A DNA stretch of 33,252 nucleotides from Pedosphaera sp. (lineage in GTDB: Bacteria; Verrucomicrobiota; Verrucomicrobiia; Limisphaerales; DSYF01): the NCBI GenBank assembly GCA_017853715.1, contig JAFMIZ010000020.1, forward strand, positions 1 through 33,252. The letters are read 5' to 3'. Positions 8,144 to 14,796 of the stretch are shown here, in pieces (position 1 is the stretch's first letter; each line of letters opens with the position of its first letter). The notes beneath the pieces were generated by a model that was given only the letters and a program-made list of their open reading frames with translations, was not told where the DNA came from and did no database searches. A program made the translations under genes and the position numbers.

Positions 8144-8267
8144 GTCTCAAAGGCTGGAACCGCATCCGCCCAAAAAACTGGAGGAAGCACGCAAGTAGCC
8201 CGAGGCGCGGGCATTAGCGAGATTGGCAAAGCTTGCCCATTCTCTTACCCTGCTGCCGTCAAACGAA

Positions 8268-9026
8268 ATGAGCTCAACATTCGAATCTGTCCGCCTGCTG
8301 GTCAGCCTGCCCGCGCACTACGAGACCCGACTGGCCCGCAGCGCTGCAGAAATCCGCGCTGCGCAAGAGTTGCGTTTTAAGGTGTTCAACCTGGAATTGA
8401 ACGAGGGTTTGGCAGACTCACACCTCACGGGCCGCGACGAAGACCCGTTCGATGCTGTGTGCGATCACCTGATTGTGGAGCATCGTTCAACCAAAACTGT
8501 GGTCGGCACCTATCGCCTGCAAACCGGCGCGAGTGCCGCGCAGCATCGCGGCTATTACTGTGAACAGGAATTTGAGTTTGGGCCGCTCGAGCCGTTGCGC
8601 GCCGAGATGGTCGAACTGGGCCGGGCTTGTGTGCATCAGCAACATCGTAACCTTGTGGTTTTGGGTGCGTTGTGGAAGGGCATCGCCGACTACGCTGCGG
8701 AACGTAACGCACGCTTTCTCGTGGGATGCAGTTCACTGACATCTCAGGATGAGACGGTGGGTGCATCGGCTTACGCGGAGTTGTGCCGCCGCCACTTGGT
8801 GCGGCCTGAATGGCGCACCATACCCAGGGCAGAATACGAATGCGCGATGCACACGCTTGCCATCGAAACGCCAAAAGTTCCCAAACTCCTGCGTGCTTAT
8901 CTGAGTTTGGGTGCGAAGGTCTGCGGTCCACCCGCGTTGGACCGGCATTTCAAGACGATTGACTTCCTGACCCTGCTTGATCGCGCGGCAATGCCTGAGG
9001 CAGCGAAGCTCAGGTTCTTCAGCTAG
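8268..9026 (+). CDS. GNAT-fold N-acyltransferase, OlsB / hemolysin-like
   Basis: Probable acyl-ACP-dependent N-acyltransferase of the OlsB type, which adds a 3-hydroxy-fatty acyl chain to the alpha-amino group of ornithine or a related amino acid. The 252-residue protein (start ATG 8268, chosen over a TTG at 8223) shows ELRFKVFNLELNEGL (34-48), DPFDAVCDHLIVEH (59-72) and VVGTYRLQTG (78-87). Downstream it shows MVELGRACVHQQHRN and FLVGCSSLTSQD, the usual core of this acetyltransferase group, and near the C terminus GPPALDRHFKTIDFLTLLD. Eighteen bases separate it from a PlsC-type acyltransferase gene, the two-enzyme arrangement of ornithine lipid synthesis (OlsB then OlsA). The alternative is the exosortase-associated acyltransferase family, which is related; the PEP-CTERM protein in this window makes that worth testing. 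Confidence 0.8.
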   Translation: MSSTFESVRLLVSLPAHYETRLARSAAEIRAAQELRFKVFNLELNEGLADSHLTGRDEDPFDAVCDHLIVEHRSTKTVVGTYRLQTGASAAQHRGYYCEQEFEFGPLEPLRAEMVELGRACVHQQHRNLVVLGALWKGIADYAAERNARFLVGCSSLTSQDETVGASAYAELCRRHLVRPEWRTIPRAEYECAMHTLAIETPKVPKLLRAYLSLGAKVCGPPALDRHFKTIDFLTLLDRAAMPEAAKLRFFS

Positions 9027-9044
9027 TCGGCAGGCGCTCCAGTG

Positions 9045-9812
9045 ATGAATGCCTTGTTGAAGCATCCCTTTCGGGTGACAGGGCGACTGCTTTGGTTGGG
9101 TGGCGTGGCGGTCTTGGGGTTGTTGACCTACTTTCCAAGTTGCGTGTTTCGTGGCGGCGACAAAAGGGAGCTGCGTTCCCGCTGGCTGCAGAGTTCCTGC
9201 CGCCGGAGCCTGCGGATTTTTGGAACGGAGGTGAAGGTCGTGGGCAAGGTTCCCGAGGGGGGCTATGTGGTCTGCAATCACCTCGGCTACATGGATATTC
9301 TGGTGATTTCTGCGCTGGCACCGGTGACCTTTGTGGCGAAGCGCGAGGTGAAAGACTGGCCGGTGTTCGGCTGGATTGCACAGTTGGCCGGAACGCTCTT
9401 CGTCCATCGCGAAAGTCGCACTCACGTGGGCAAGGTGGCAGATGAGATTGAAACCGCCCTGAATCAAGGCGCAATCGTGGTGCTGTTTCCCGAAGGCACC
9501 AGTTCTGACGGCAAAACTTTGCTGCCCTTCAGGTCGCCTCTCTTGGAACCGGTGGCACGCAATGGACATCTGGTGACCTCCGCGCTGATTACTTATCAAC
9601 TGACGGATGGCGATGTGGGCGAGGAAGTTTGTTATTGGGGGGACATGACGCTGGTGCCGCATGTGCTGAACTTGATGAGCAAGAAATCTTTGCGCGCGCG
9701 GATCCAGTTCGCGCCTTCGCGGACGCGGACGGAAGATCGCAAGGAACTCGCGCGGCGATTGCACGCGGAAGTGGTGGCAATGCTCGCAGCAATTCAGATC
9801 GAATCGAAATAA
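9045..9812 (+). CDS. 1-acyl-glycerol-3-phosphate-type acyltransferase (PlsC/OlsA-like)
   Basis: Membrane-associated O-acyltransferase of 255 residues. It has a hydrophobic N terminus (about 12-33), then the catalytic H-x4-D motif at His79-Asp84 in CNHLGYMDILV. The second block follows (GWIAQLAGTLFVHRES, 109-124), then FPEGTSSDG (148-156), the phosphate/acyl-acceptor binding motif. The family esterifies lysophosphatidic acid (PlsC) or lyso-ornithine lipid (OlsA). Position right after the OlsB-like gene favours the second role; this is inference. Start ATG 9045 lies next to an in-frame GTG at 9042. Its stop overlaps the next gene's ATG by one base (TAATG at 9810-9814), so the two are likely translationally coupled. 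Confidence 0.87.
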   Translation: MNALLKHPFRVTGRLLWLGGVAVLGLLTYFPSCVFRGGDKRELRSRWLQSSCRRSLRIFGTEVKVVGKVPEGGYVVCNHLGYMDILVISALAPVTFVAKREVKDWPVFGWIAQLAGTLFVHRESRTHVGKVADEIETALNQGAIVVLFPEGTSSDGKTLLPFRSPLLEPVARNGHLVTSALITYQLTDGDVGEEVCYWGDMTLVPHVLNLMSKKSLRARIQFAPSRTRTEDRKELARRLHAEVVAMLAAIQIESK

Positions 9813-10477
9813 TGAAAGTAATTGTGACATGCGGCCCGAGCTTTGAGCCGATCGATGAAGTGCGGCGACTGACGAATTTTTCCACGGGCGAACTGGGCGT
9901 GATGCTGAGCGAATCGCTGGCCAAGGCAGGGCAGGAGGTCTTTTGCCTAAAGGGCAGTGGCGCGACGCATCCGGACCCACAATTACCATGCGACACGCGG
10001 AAGTTCGATACGAACGACGATTTGCTGGCGCGGCTCCACGAACTGGACGCAGCGCACCAGATTGGCGCAGTGTTTCAAGTGGCAGCGTTGTGCGATTACA
10101 AGGTACGGCGGGTGGCAGATGACGCGGGCGCGGAGTGTCATTCGGCCAAGATCGCCAGCCGCTCCGGCCCCTTAACCATTGAATTGGAACCGGCCACAAA
10201 GGTCTTGCCGCAACTGCGCAGGATGTTCCCCGAAGCCATTCTGGTCGGCTGGAAATACGAGTTGGCGGGCACGCGCGACGAGGCGATTGCCCGGGCACAG
10301 AGACAGATCCAGGAGGCAGGTGTCAATGCCTGCATCATCAACGGGCGCGCATTTGGGAGTGGCTTCGGGGTTTGCGCGGACGGCTCGGTGCAACGGGAAT
10401 TATCAACCAAAGCGGGCCTAGCTAGTTACCTGCCAGCGTGGCTGGCCGAACAATCTTCACTCCGAGCGGGAGTCTGA
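9812..10477 (+). CDS. Stand-alone phosphopantothenate-cysteine ligase-like protein (CoaB domain)
   Basis: A 221-residue protein matching the CoaB half of the usual bifunctional CoaBC. CoaB couples 4'-phosphopantothenate to cysteine on the way to coenzyme A. Family landmarks are IVTCGPSFEPIDEVRRLTNF (4-23) followed by STGELG, the nucleotide-binding start. VFQVAALCDYKV (about 84-95) corresponds to the AAVADY motif, and ILVGWKYELAG and ACIINGRAFGSGFG lie near the C terminus. The flavin-dependent CoaC decarboxylase half is absent. The start at 9812 overlaps the preceding stop by one base, giving a three-gene unit with two acyl-ACP/CoA-using acyltransferases. Its 3' end overlaps the convergent response-regulator gene by 21 bp. 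Another CoaBC elsewhere in the genome is likely, so a divergent substrate is possible. Confidence 0.75.
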   Translation: MKVIVTCGPSFEPIDEVRRLTNFSTGELGVMLSESLAKAGQEVFCLKGSGATHPDPQLPCDTRKFDTNDDLLARLHELDAAHQIGAVFQVAALCDYKVRRVADDAGAECHSAKIASRSGPLTIELEPATKVLPQLRRMFPEAILVGWKYELAGTRDEAIARAQRQIQEAGVNACIINGRAFGSGFGVCADGSVQRELSTKAGLASYLPAWLAEQSSLRAGV

Positions 10478-11224
10478 AAGCTTCAAGATGGCCTCAGTGC
10501 GATTCCGCACGCGAAGTTTCTTGTAGATGTTCCGCAGGTGGGCGCGGATGGTATCCACGCTTAAGCCCATACGGTCGGCAGCTTCCTTGTAGAACAAACC
10601 TTCCGCCATGAGATCCAGGACTTCGCGCTCACGCGTGGTGAGGTTGGCGTTGGCTTCGACGTTGGCCACGGAGGGGATGTTTGGCGCTGCCGGGACGATG
10701 CGTTCGGTGCCAAAGAATTTGACCAATCGCCGAGCGATTGGCGCACTCATGGGGGAACCGCCACCACTCACTTCGCGAATGGCTTCCAAAATCTTGTTGG
10801 GCGGGGTGTGCTTGAGGAGATATCCCGAGGCGCCCGCTGTGAAGGATGCAAAAATGCGGTCATGGTCTTCCATGGCCGTGAGCATGATGATCTCGGTATT
10901 GGGCAGTTCACCGCGCAAGGTGCGGATAGCTGAGATGCCATCAATGCCCGGCAATTGAATGTCCATGAGCAACACGTCCGGCGGTTTTTCCGGCAGGTTA
11001 CTCATGGCTGATTCGCCATCAGCATAGGTTCCCAAGCAAATGAACCCGGGTGAGCGTTTGAGCAGGTTTTCCAACCCGGAGCGGATGACTGGTTCGTCAT
11101 CCACAATCGCGACCTTTATGGCGGAGTCCTTAGTTTTGGCGTTTTGAAAATTCAAGTATACTCTTGAGCGGTGGGGTGATTGCACTCCACTGCTATAGAC
11201 TTTGAAACAATCGTGGGACTTCAT
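10457..11224 (-). CDS. NarL/FixJ-type response regulator (receiver plus LuxR HTH)
   Basis: Two-component DNA-binding regulator of 255 residues if started at ATG 11224. The receiver domain (about 36-155) has the acidic pair Asp42-Asp43 in IVDDEPVIRSGL, the phosphorylation site Asp88 in VLLMDIQLPG, Thr116 in IIMLTAMED and Lys138 in GYLLKHTPP. The C-terminal LuxR helix-turn-helix (about 195-250) reads LTTREREVLDLMAEGL, then MGLSVDTIRAHLRNIYKKLR. The roughly 36 residues before the receiver are unlike the family, so a later start such as TTG at 11155 is possible. It is divergent from the EPS operon that begins at 11348 and may control it; no sensor kinase gene is adjacent. Its 3' end overlaps the CoaB-like gene tail to tail. 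Confidence 0.9.
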   Translation of the reverse strand: MKSHDCFKVYSSGVQSPHRSRVYLNFQNAKTKDSAIKVAIVDDEPVIRSGLENLLKRSPGFICLGTYADGESAMSNLPEKPPDVLLMDIQLPGIDGISAIRTLRGELPNTEIIMLTAMEDHDRIFASFTAGASGYLLKHTPPNKILEAIREVSGGGSPMSAPIARRLVKFFGTERIVPAAPNIPSVANVEANANLTTREREVLDLMAEGLFYKEAADRMGLSVDTIRAHLRNIYKKLRVRNRTEAILKLSDSRSE

Positions 11225-11228
11225 CAAG

Positions 11229-11240
11229 GGCAATATTGCC
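11229..11240. promoter_or_regulatory. Perfect 12-bp palindrome GGCAATATTGCC, candidate operator
   Basis: A perfect dyad lies in the divergent region between the response regulator gene and the antiterminator-led EPS operon. It sits 5 bp upstream of the ATG at 11224, about 74 bp upstream of an alternative TTG start, and about 108 bp before the antiterminator gene. Dimeric LuxR-type regulators commonly bind dyads of this size, so it could be an autoregulatory or EPS operator site. I saw no second copy in the window. Confidence 0.35.
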
Positions 11241-11318
11241 GCCCCGGGTGCGGGTCCGATGTGGACAAATCATTCCAGCACAACCACCATGCGTTGAAAT
11301 ACACGGCCCCACGGGCGT

Positions 11319-11332
11319 CCGCCGAGAGGCGG
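11319..11332 (+). other. GNRA-loop hairpin ahead of the antiterminator gene
   Basis: CCGCC and GGCGG enclose a GAGA tetraloop (extendable by a T-G wobble pair), and the next bases are GTTTAACAACTTT before the ATG at 11348. A short RNA hairpin in the leader of a NusG/UpxY-led operon is where antiterminator recruitment elements are found in LoaP and UpxY systems. A weak terminator is an alternative. The remaining bases of 11241-11347 show no clear promoter. Confidence 0.25.
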
Positions 11333-11347
11333 GTTTAACAACTTTCG

Positions 11348-11878
11348 ATGACGGACGATTCGGAGCAACCCTTGATCATGACGGCCAGCGAGCCTGACGC
11401 CCGCTGGTTTGTGGCGCATACCCGCCCGCGTTGTGAAAAAAAGTTGCTGGAGCACTGCGTCAGAAACGAATTTGCAGCGACGCTGCCCTGCTATTCCTCG
11501 GCACACAAGTATCGAGGCAAAACGGTGGTGTTCCACAAGCCGCTGTTTCCCGGTTACGTGTTCCTGCATCTGGCCCCGCAGCACAGCCAAAGCGTGCGGC
11601 AAAGCGACTTGTTGGCCAATCTTTTGGATGTGCCAGATCAGGAAGTTCTTCAGGAACAACTCTTGGGGGTTCTCCGTGCTTTGGAATCAGGCTTGGAGGT
11701 GCAGTTGGCCCCGGAAATTGGATCCGGCACCCGGGTGCGAATCAAATCTGGTGCGCTTCGCGGCGTGGAGGGCCTCGCAGAGGAGCGATGGGGGCCGGAT
11801 ATTGTGGTTTTACGGCTCGATTTCATCAGCCAGGCGGCCACAGTGCGCATTGGCGCGGACCTGTTGGAAGTTATTTAG
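11348..11878 (+). CDS. NusG-family antiterminator (UpxY/LoaP/RfaH-like)
   Basis: A specialised paralogue of NusG that lets RNA polymerase read through long polysaccharide operons. The 176-residue protein has the NusG N-terminal domain (about 18-110), seen in RWFVAHTRPRCEKKLLEHCV (19-38) and HKPLFPGYVFLHL (about 64-76). A KOW-type domain follows (about 120-172) with IGSGTRVRIKSGALRGVEG. Length fits RfaH/UpxY/LoaP proteins. It is the first gene of a same-strand EPS cluster that runs to about 30736, exactly the context in which Bacteroides UpxY and Firmicutes LoaP act. The gap of 144 nt to the next gene holds the sugar-transferase ribosome binding site and no ORF I would support. Confidence 0.85.
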   Translation: MTDDSEQPLIMTASEPDARWFVAHTRPRCEKKLLEHCVRNEFAATLPCYSSAHKYRGKTVVFHKPLFPGYVFLHLAPQHSQSVRQSDLLANLLDVPDQEVLQEQLLGVLRALESGLEVQLAPEIGSGTRVRIKSGALRGVEGLAEERWGPDIVVLRLDFISQAATVRIGADLLEVI

Positions 11879-12022
11879 CTCCAAGGGCAAACCCAACCCC
11901 GGTCCGTAGTTCTCCCGCACATTTCCAGCGAGTGCCGGTCAACTTATCCGACTGAGCTTGCCACTTTTGTGCATCTAGGAATTCGCTGGCGGACTTCTAC
12001 ACTGTCTCCCGTAGAAGGACCT

Positions 12023-12838
12023 ATGGAGAGTACAGTCACAACAACCGACAGCCACTTGGCGGGAACAGGAAACCACAACCTGTCGCGCACCGGCGCCGGC
12101 ATGTCCCCATCCATTCGCACCACCTTCGAGGGTATGAACGAGGCAACCATGCAGGCAGATTTGACGGACGAACCGACTCGCGCCAAAACCGGTATCCCGA
12201 CGTGGAAGCGATGCTTTGATTTTTCCCTGATTCTATTGAGCGCACCATTCTGGCTGCCCGTGTGCCTGGTGATCGCCCTAGTCATTCGCTTGGGCTCACG
12301 CGGCCCCATCCTCTTCAAACAGGAGCGCATTGGACAAGGGGGCCGGGTATTCATCTGCTACAAATTTAGGACCATGCGCTTGAACGCCCCGCAGTCTGCC
12401 CATCAGGAGCATGTGAAGGATTTGATCGAGTCCTCCACCCCGATGATCAAGCTTGATGCCGAGAATGATGGCCGATTGATTCGCGGCGGCTCTTGGATTC
12501 GCGCCAGCGGATTGGACGAGCTGGCCCAGCTCACGAATATCGTTCGCGGCGAAATGAGCTTTGTAGGCCCCCGCCCCTGCATCCCTTACGAATATGCCAT
12601 GTACCAGCCGTGGCAACGTCGTCGCTGCGCTGCGCCTCCTGGATTGACCGGCCTCTGGCAGGTCAGCGGCAAGAATCATACGACCTTTTCACAGATGGTG
12701 CACCTCGACATCCAATACGCCCGCAAGATGAGTGTGTGGCTCGACATTTCGATTTTGGTGCGCACGCCCCTCGTCATCGTCCAGCAAGTTCTCGAAATGC
12801 GCGCCGCCAAACGGGCCCGCTACAAAAGCGCAGAATAG
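12023..12838 (+). CDS. Undecaprenyl-phosphate sugar transferase (WcaJ/PglC-type)
   Basis: Transfers a sugar-1-phosphate from a UDP-sugar to the polyprenyl phosphate carrier on the inner face of the cytoplasmic membrane, the committing step of EPS repeat-unit synthesis. I place the start at ATG 12023 because AGAAGG precedes it by five bases; the reading frame extends upstream to a GTG at 11969 but with no such signal. The 271-residue protein has a Thr/Ser-rich N-terminal tail (1-60), one hydrophobic segment (about 66-88), then GPILFKQERIGQGG (94-107), YKFRTM (113-118), DELAQLTNIVRGEMSFVGPR (165-184) and PPGLTGLWQVSG (205-216). These are the diagnostic motifs of the bacterial sugar transferase domain. 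The short form lacks the multi-helix N-terminal half of WcaJ. Confidence 0.93.
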   Translation: MESTVTTTDSHLAGTGNHNLSRTGAGMSPSIRTTFEGMNEATMQADLTDEPTRAKTGIPTWKRCFDFSLILLSAPFWLPVCLVIALVIRLGSRGPILFKQERIGQGGRVFICYKFRTMRLNAPQSAHQEHVKDLIESSTPMIKLDAENDGRLIRGGSWIRASGLDELAQLTNIVRGEMSFVGPRPCIPYEYAMYQPWQRRRCAAPPGLTGLWQVSGKNHTTFSQMVHLDIQYARKMSVWLDISILVRTPLVIVQQVLEMRAAKRARYKSAE

Positions 12839-12880
12839 TTATTTTACCACAAAAAACAAACAGAGCAGTTAAAGGGTTTT

Positions 12881-13984
12881 ATGAACAACAAGAAGATCAA
12901 AGTCGGAGTCATCGGTTGCGGCTACTGGGGCCCCAACCTTGTCCGCAACCTCAGCCAGACCTCGGATTGCGAAGTTGCCATCCTGTGTGACGCCTCGGAA
13001 CAGCGGCTGCGCCACATGAAAAAGCTCTACCCGAGCGTGGCGGCCACTTCCAAAATCGAGGATGTGCTCGACAATCCCGCCGTGGACGCAGTGATCATCG
13101 CCACACCGGTGCGCTTCCACTATCCGATGGCGAAAGCCGCGTTGGAAGCCGGCAAGAACGTCTTCATCGAAAAGCCCATGGCCCGCACCGTGGCGGAGTG
13201 CGAAGAACTCATCGCGTTGTCCGAAGCCAAGGGCCTCGTGTTGATGGTGGGACACACCTTCATGTTCTCGCCCGCCGTGAACCGCATGAAGGAAATCGTG
13301 GATTCCGGCGACATCGGCAAGATTCGCTACATCGCCACACAGCGCCTCAACCTCGGCCTGTTCCAAAAGGACATCAACGTGGCGTGGGATCTGGCGCCGC
13401 ACGACCTGTCCATCATTCTTCATCTGCTTGAGGAAACTCCCGAAGCGGTGGGTTGCCAGGGCAGCTGCCATGTGGCCCGCAACATCGAAGATGTCACCAC
13501 GATGTATCTCAAGTTCCGCCACGACTGCTGCGCCATGGTGCAGAACAGCTGGCTGGACCCGAAAAAGGTCCGTCAGATGACGGTCGTCGGTTCGCGCCGG
13601 ATGATTGTTTATGACGACACCGAGCCGTTGGAAAAGTTGAAGATTTACGATGCCCGTGTCGAAGTGCCGCCGCACTACGATTCCTTTGCAGAGTTCACCT
13701 ACTCCTACCATCATGGCGACGTTTACGTGCCCTATATCAAGCAGGACGAACCGTTGAAGATGGAGATGCGCCACTACATCGAGTGCATCAAGGAAGGCAT
13801 CCAGCCGCTGACCGGCGGCCCCGAGGGCATGGAGGTCGTGCGCATTTTGGAAGCGTCCAATCAGTCACTCAAACAAGGTGGCGCGTCCATCTCGCTGGTT
13901 CAGCCGCGGCTGGCCGGCAACGGCAATGGCAAGTTGGTCAAGCCCGCCACTACGGAAGAGACGGCCAAACTCATCAGCGCATGA
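12881..13984 (+). CDS. Gfo/Idh/MocA-family dehydrogenase, WbpB/WlbA-like (copy 1)
   Basis: NAD(P)-dependent sugar dehydrogenase of 367 residues. The closest known role is WbpB/WlbA, which oxidises C3 of UDP-N-acetylglucosaminuronic acid before transamination. A Rossmann motif VGVIGCGYWGPNLVRN (8-23) opens the protein. The EKP motif with catalytic Lys98 follows (FIEKPMART), then LAPHD with His174. AAAGGG four bases before the ATG is a fair ribosome binding site. The C-terminal 30 residues (PATTEETAKLISA) are an extension that copy 2 at 18517 lacks; the two proteins line up without gaps over the first 175 residues, with Lys98 and His174 at identical positions. Its stop overlaps the ATG of the acetyltransferase gene (ATGA), so the two act together. 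Confidence 0.9.
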   Translation: MNNKKIKVGVIGCGYWGPNLVRNLSQTSDCEVAILCDASEQRLRHMKKLYPSVAATSKIEDVLDNPAVDAVIIATPVRFHYPMAKAALEAGKNVFIEKPMARTVAECEELIALSEAKGLVLMVGHTFMFSPAVNRMKEIVDSGDIGKIRYIATQRLNLGLFQKDINVAWDLAPHDLSIILHLLEETPEAVGCQGSCHVARNIEDVTTMYLKFRHDCCAMVQNSWLDPKKVRQMTVVGSRRMIVYDDTEPLEKLKIYDARVEVPPHYDSFAEFTYSYHHGDVYVPYIKQDEPLKMEMRHYIECIKEGIQPLTGGPEGMEVVRILEASNQSLKQGGASISLVQPRLAGNGNGKLVKPATTEETAKLISA

Positions 13985-14499
13985 GCCAGAACGACTCCGC
14001 CACGCTGCGCATCGCACCCGACGTACGCCTCGGCAAAAACGTCCGCTGTTTTGCCTTCGTGAACCTCTACGGCTGCGAAGTCGGCGACGACTCCCGCATT
14101 GGCACCTTTGTGGAAATCCAGAAAGGTGCGCGCATCGGGCAGCGTTGCAAAATCTCCAGTCACACCTTCATCTGCGAAGGCGTGACGATTGAAGACGAAG
14201 TGTTCGTCGGCCATGGCGTTACGTTCATCAACGACATGTTCCCGCGGGCGACGGCGGAGAATGGTGCTCTACAAACCGAGGCGGATTGGCAATGCTTGCC
14301 CACGGTGGTGAAGCGCGGGGCTTCCATCGGCTCCGGCGCAACCATTCTTGGGGGCGTCACCATCGGCGAACGCGCCATCGTTGGCGCGGGAAGTGTGGTC
14401 ACGCGAGACGTCCCTGCTGGCACCATCGTTGCTGGAAACCCGGCGCGCGTGCGACGCACTGTGCCTCAATCACATGTAAATGCAGAGGCGGTTGCGTGA
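13981..14499 (+). CDS. Hexapeptide-repeat N-acetyltransferase, WbpD/WlbB-like (copy 1)
   Basis: Left-handed beta-helix acyltransferase of 172 residues. Isoleucine/valine-led hexapeptide repeats run from about residue 10 to 155 (e.g. IGTFVEIQKGARIGQRCKIS, then VGHGVTFINDMFPRA). VIRtually the same order of blocks is found in WbpD/WlbB, which acetylates the 3-amino group of UDP-2-acetamido-3-amino-2,3-dideoxy-glucuronate with acetyl-CoA. The end (VAGNPARVRR) is the usual family tail. It starts inside the stop codon of the dehydrogenase gene (ATGA, 13981-13984). It is similar to the 157-residue copy at 19543, block for block. The aminotransferase needed between dehydrogenase and acetyltransferase is encoded only at 20038. 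Confidence 0.9.
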   Translation: MSQNDSATLRIAPDVRLGKNVRCFAFVNLYGCEVGDDSRIGTFVEIQKGARIGQRCKISSHTFICEGVTIEDEVFVGHGVTFINDMFPRATAENGALQTEADWQCLPTVVKRGASIGSGATILGGVTIGERAIVGAGSVVTRDVPAGTIVAGNPARVRRTVPQSHVNAEAVA

Positions 14500-14646
14500 A
14501 ATCCAAGCAGGGCTGCACAGGCCCCACGCCTGACTGCCCAGCTTCGAGGCGCTCGTCAGCTTGAAGATCGCCAGGCCATTGCGAGGATTTTTGTGCAGCA
14601 GCGAGCCTTTATCAGTATCACCCGCCCGTTTGACGGAGCGGTTCAA

Positions 14647-14680
14647 GACCGCAGCCGAACCAATGATTCGGCTGCCGGTC
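14647..14680. repeat. Long imperfect hairpin in a 297-bp gap
   Basis: GACCGCAGCCGAA (14647-14659) and TTCGGCTGC-C-GGTC (14667-14680) form a 13-bp stem with a single bulged C and a 7-nt loop. No T-run follows on either strand, so it is not an ordinary terminator. It lies in the gap 14500-14796, where I find no convincing gene: a minus-strand reading of 96 residues has no family features. The gap interrupts an otherwise tightly packed operon and could be a dispersed intergenic repeat or a remnant. Confidence 0.45.
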
Positions 14681-14796
14681 GAGACGGAATGAACAACCGA
14701 AGTTTTGCGCCAGTTGATCGCATGACTGCGAATTGACGGGGACGAAGTCCGCCTGCGCATTACGACTTCCAGTTCAATTCAGCCTCTCAGGCAATC

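Noticed and set aside
8223-8267. Longer start (TTG 8223) for the OlsB-like gene
   Set aside because: The 15 added residues are unlike the family and the ATG at 8268 gives a normal N terminus.
8733-10298. A 521-codon open frame on the minus strand
   Set aside because: It lies antisense to three well-supported genes (acyltransferases and CoaB-like) and its product is Arg/Pro/Ser-rich with no family features; it is a by-product of high GC.
12869-13774. A 301-codon open frame on the minus strand, His-rich
   Set aside because: It is antisense to the first WbpB-like dehydrogenase; its composition reflects the complement of that gene.
14423-14436. A second sigma-54 consensus match (GGCACC-ATCG-TTGC)
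   Set aside because: It lies inside the acetyltransferase coding sequence where it encodes the conserved AGTIVAGNPA tail, so the match is explained by protein constraint, and no gene starts within 300 bp.
14630-14665. A tRNA-like T-arm (GCGG-TTCAAGA-CCGC) ending in CCA
   Set aside because: No matching 5' acceptor strand, D-arm or anticodon arm is found upstream; the pairing belongs to the hairpin at 14647-14680.
14470-14760. A 96-codon minus-strand frame in the intergenic gap
   Set aside because: Basic and Ser-rich, with no family resemblance and no ribosome binding site; not supported as a gene.
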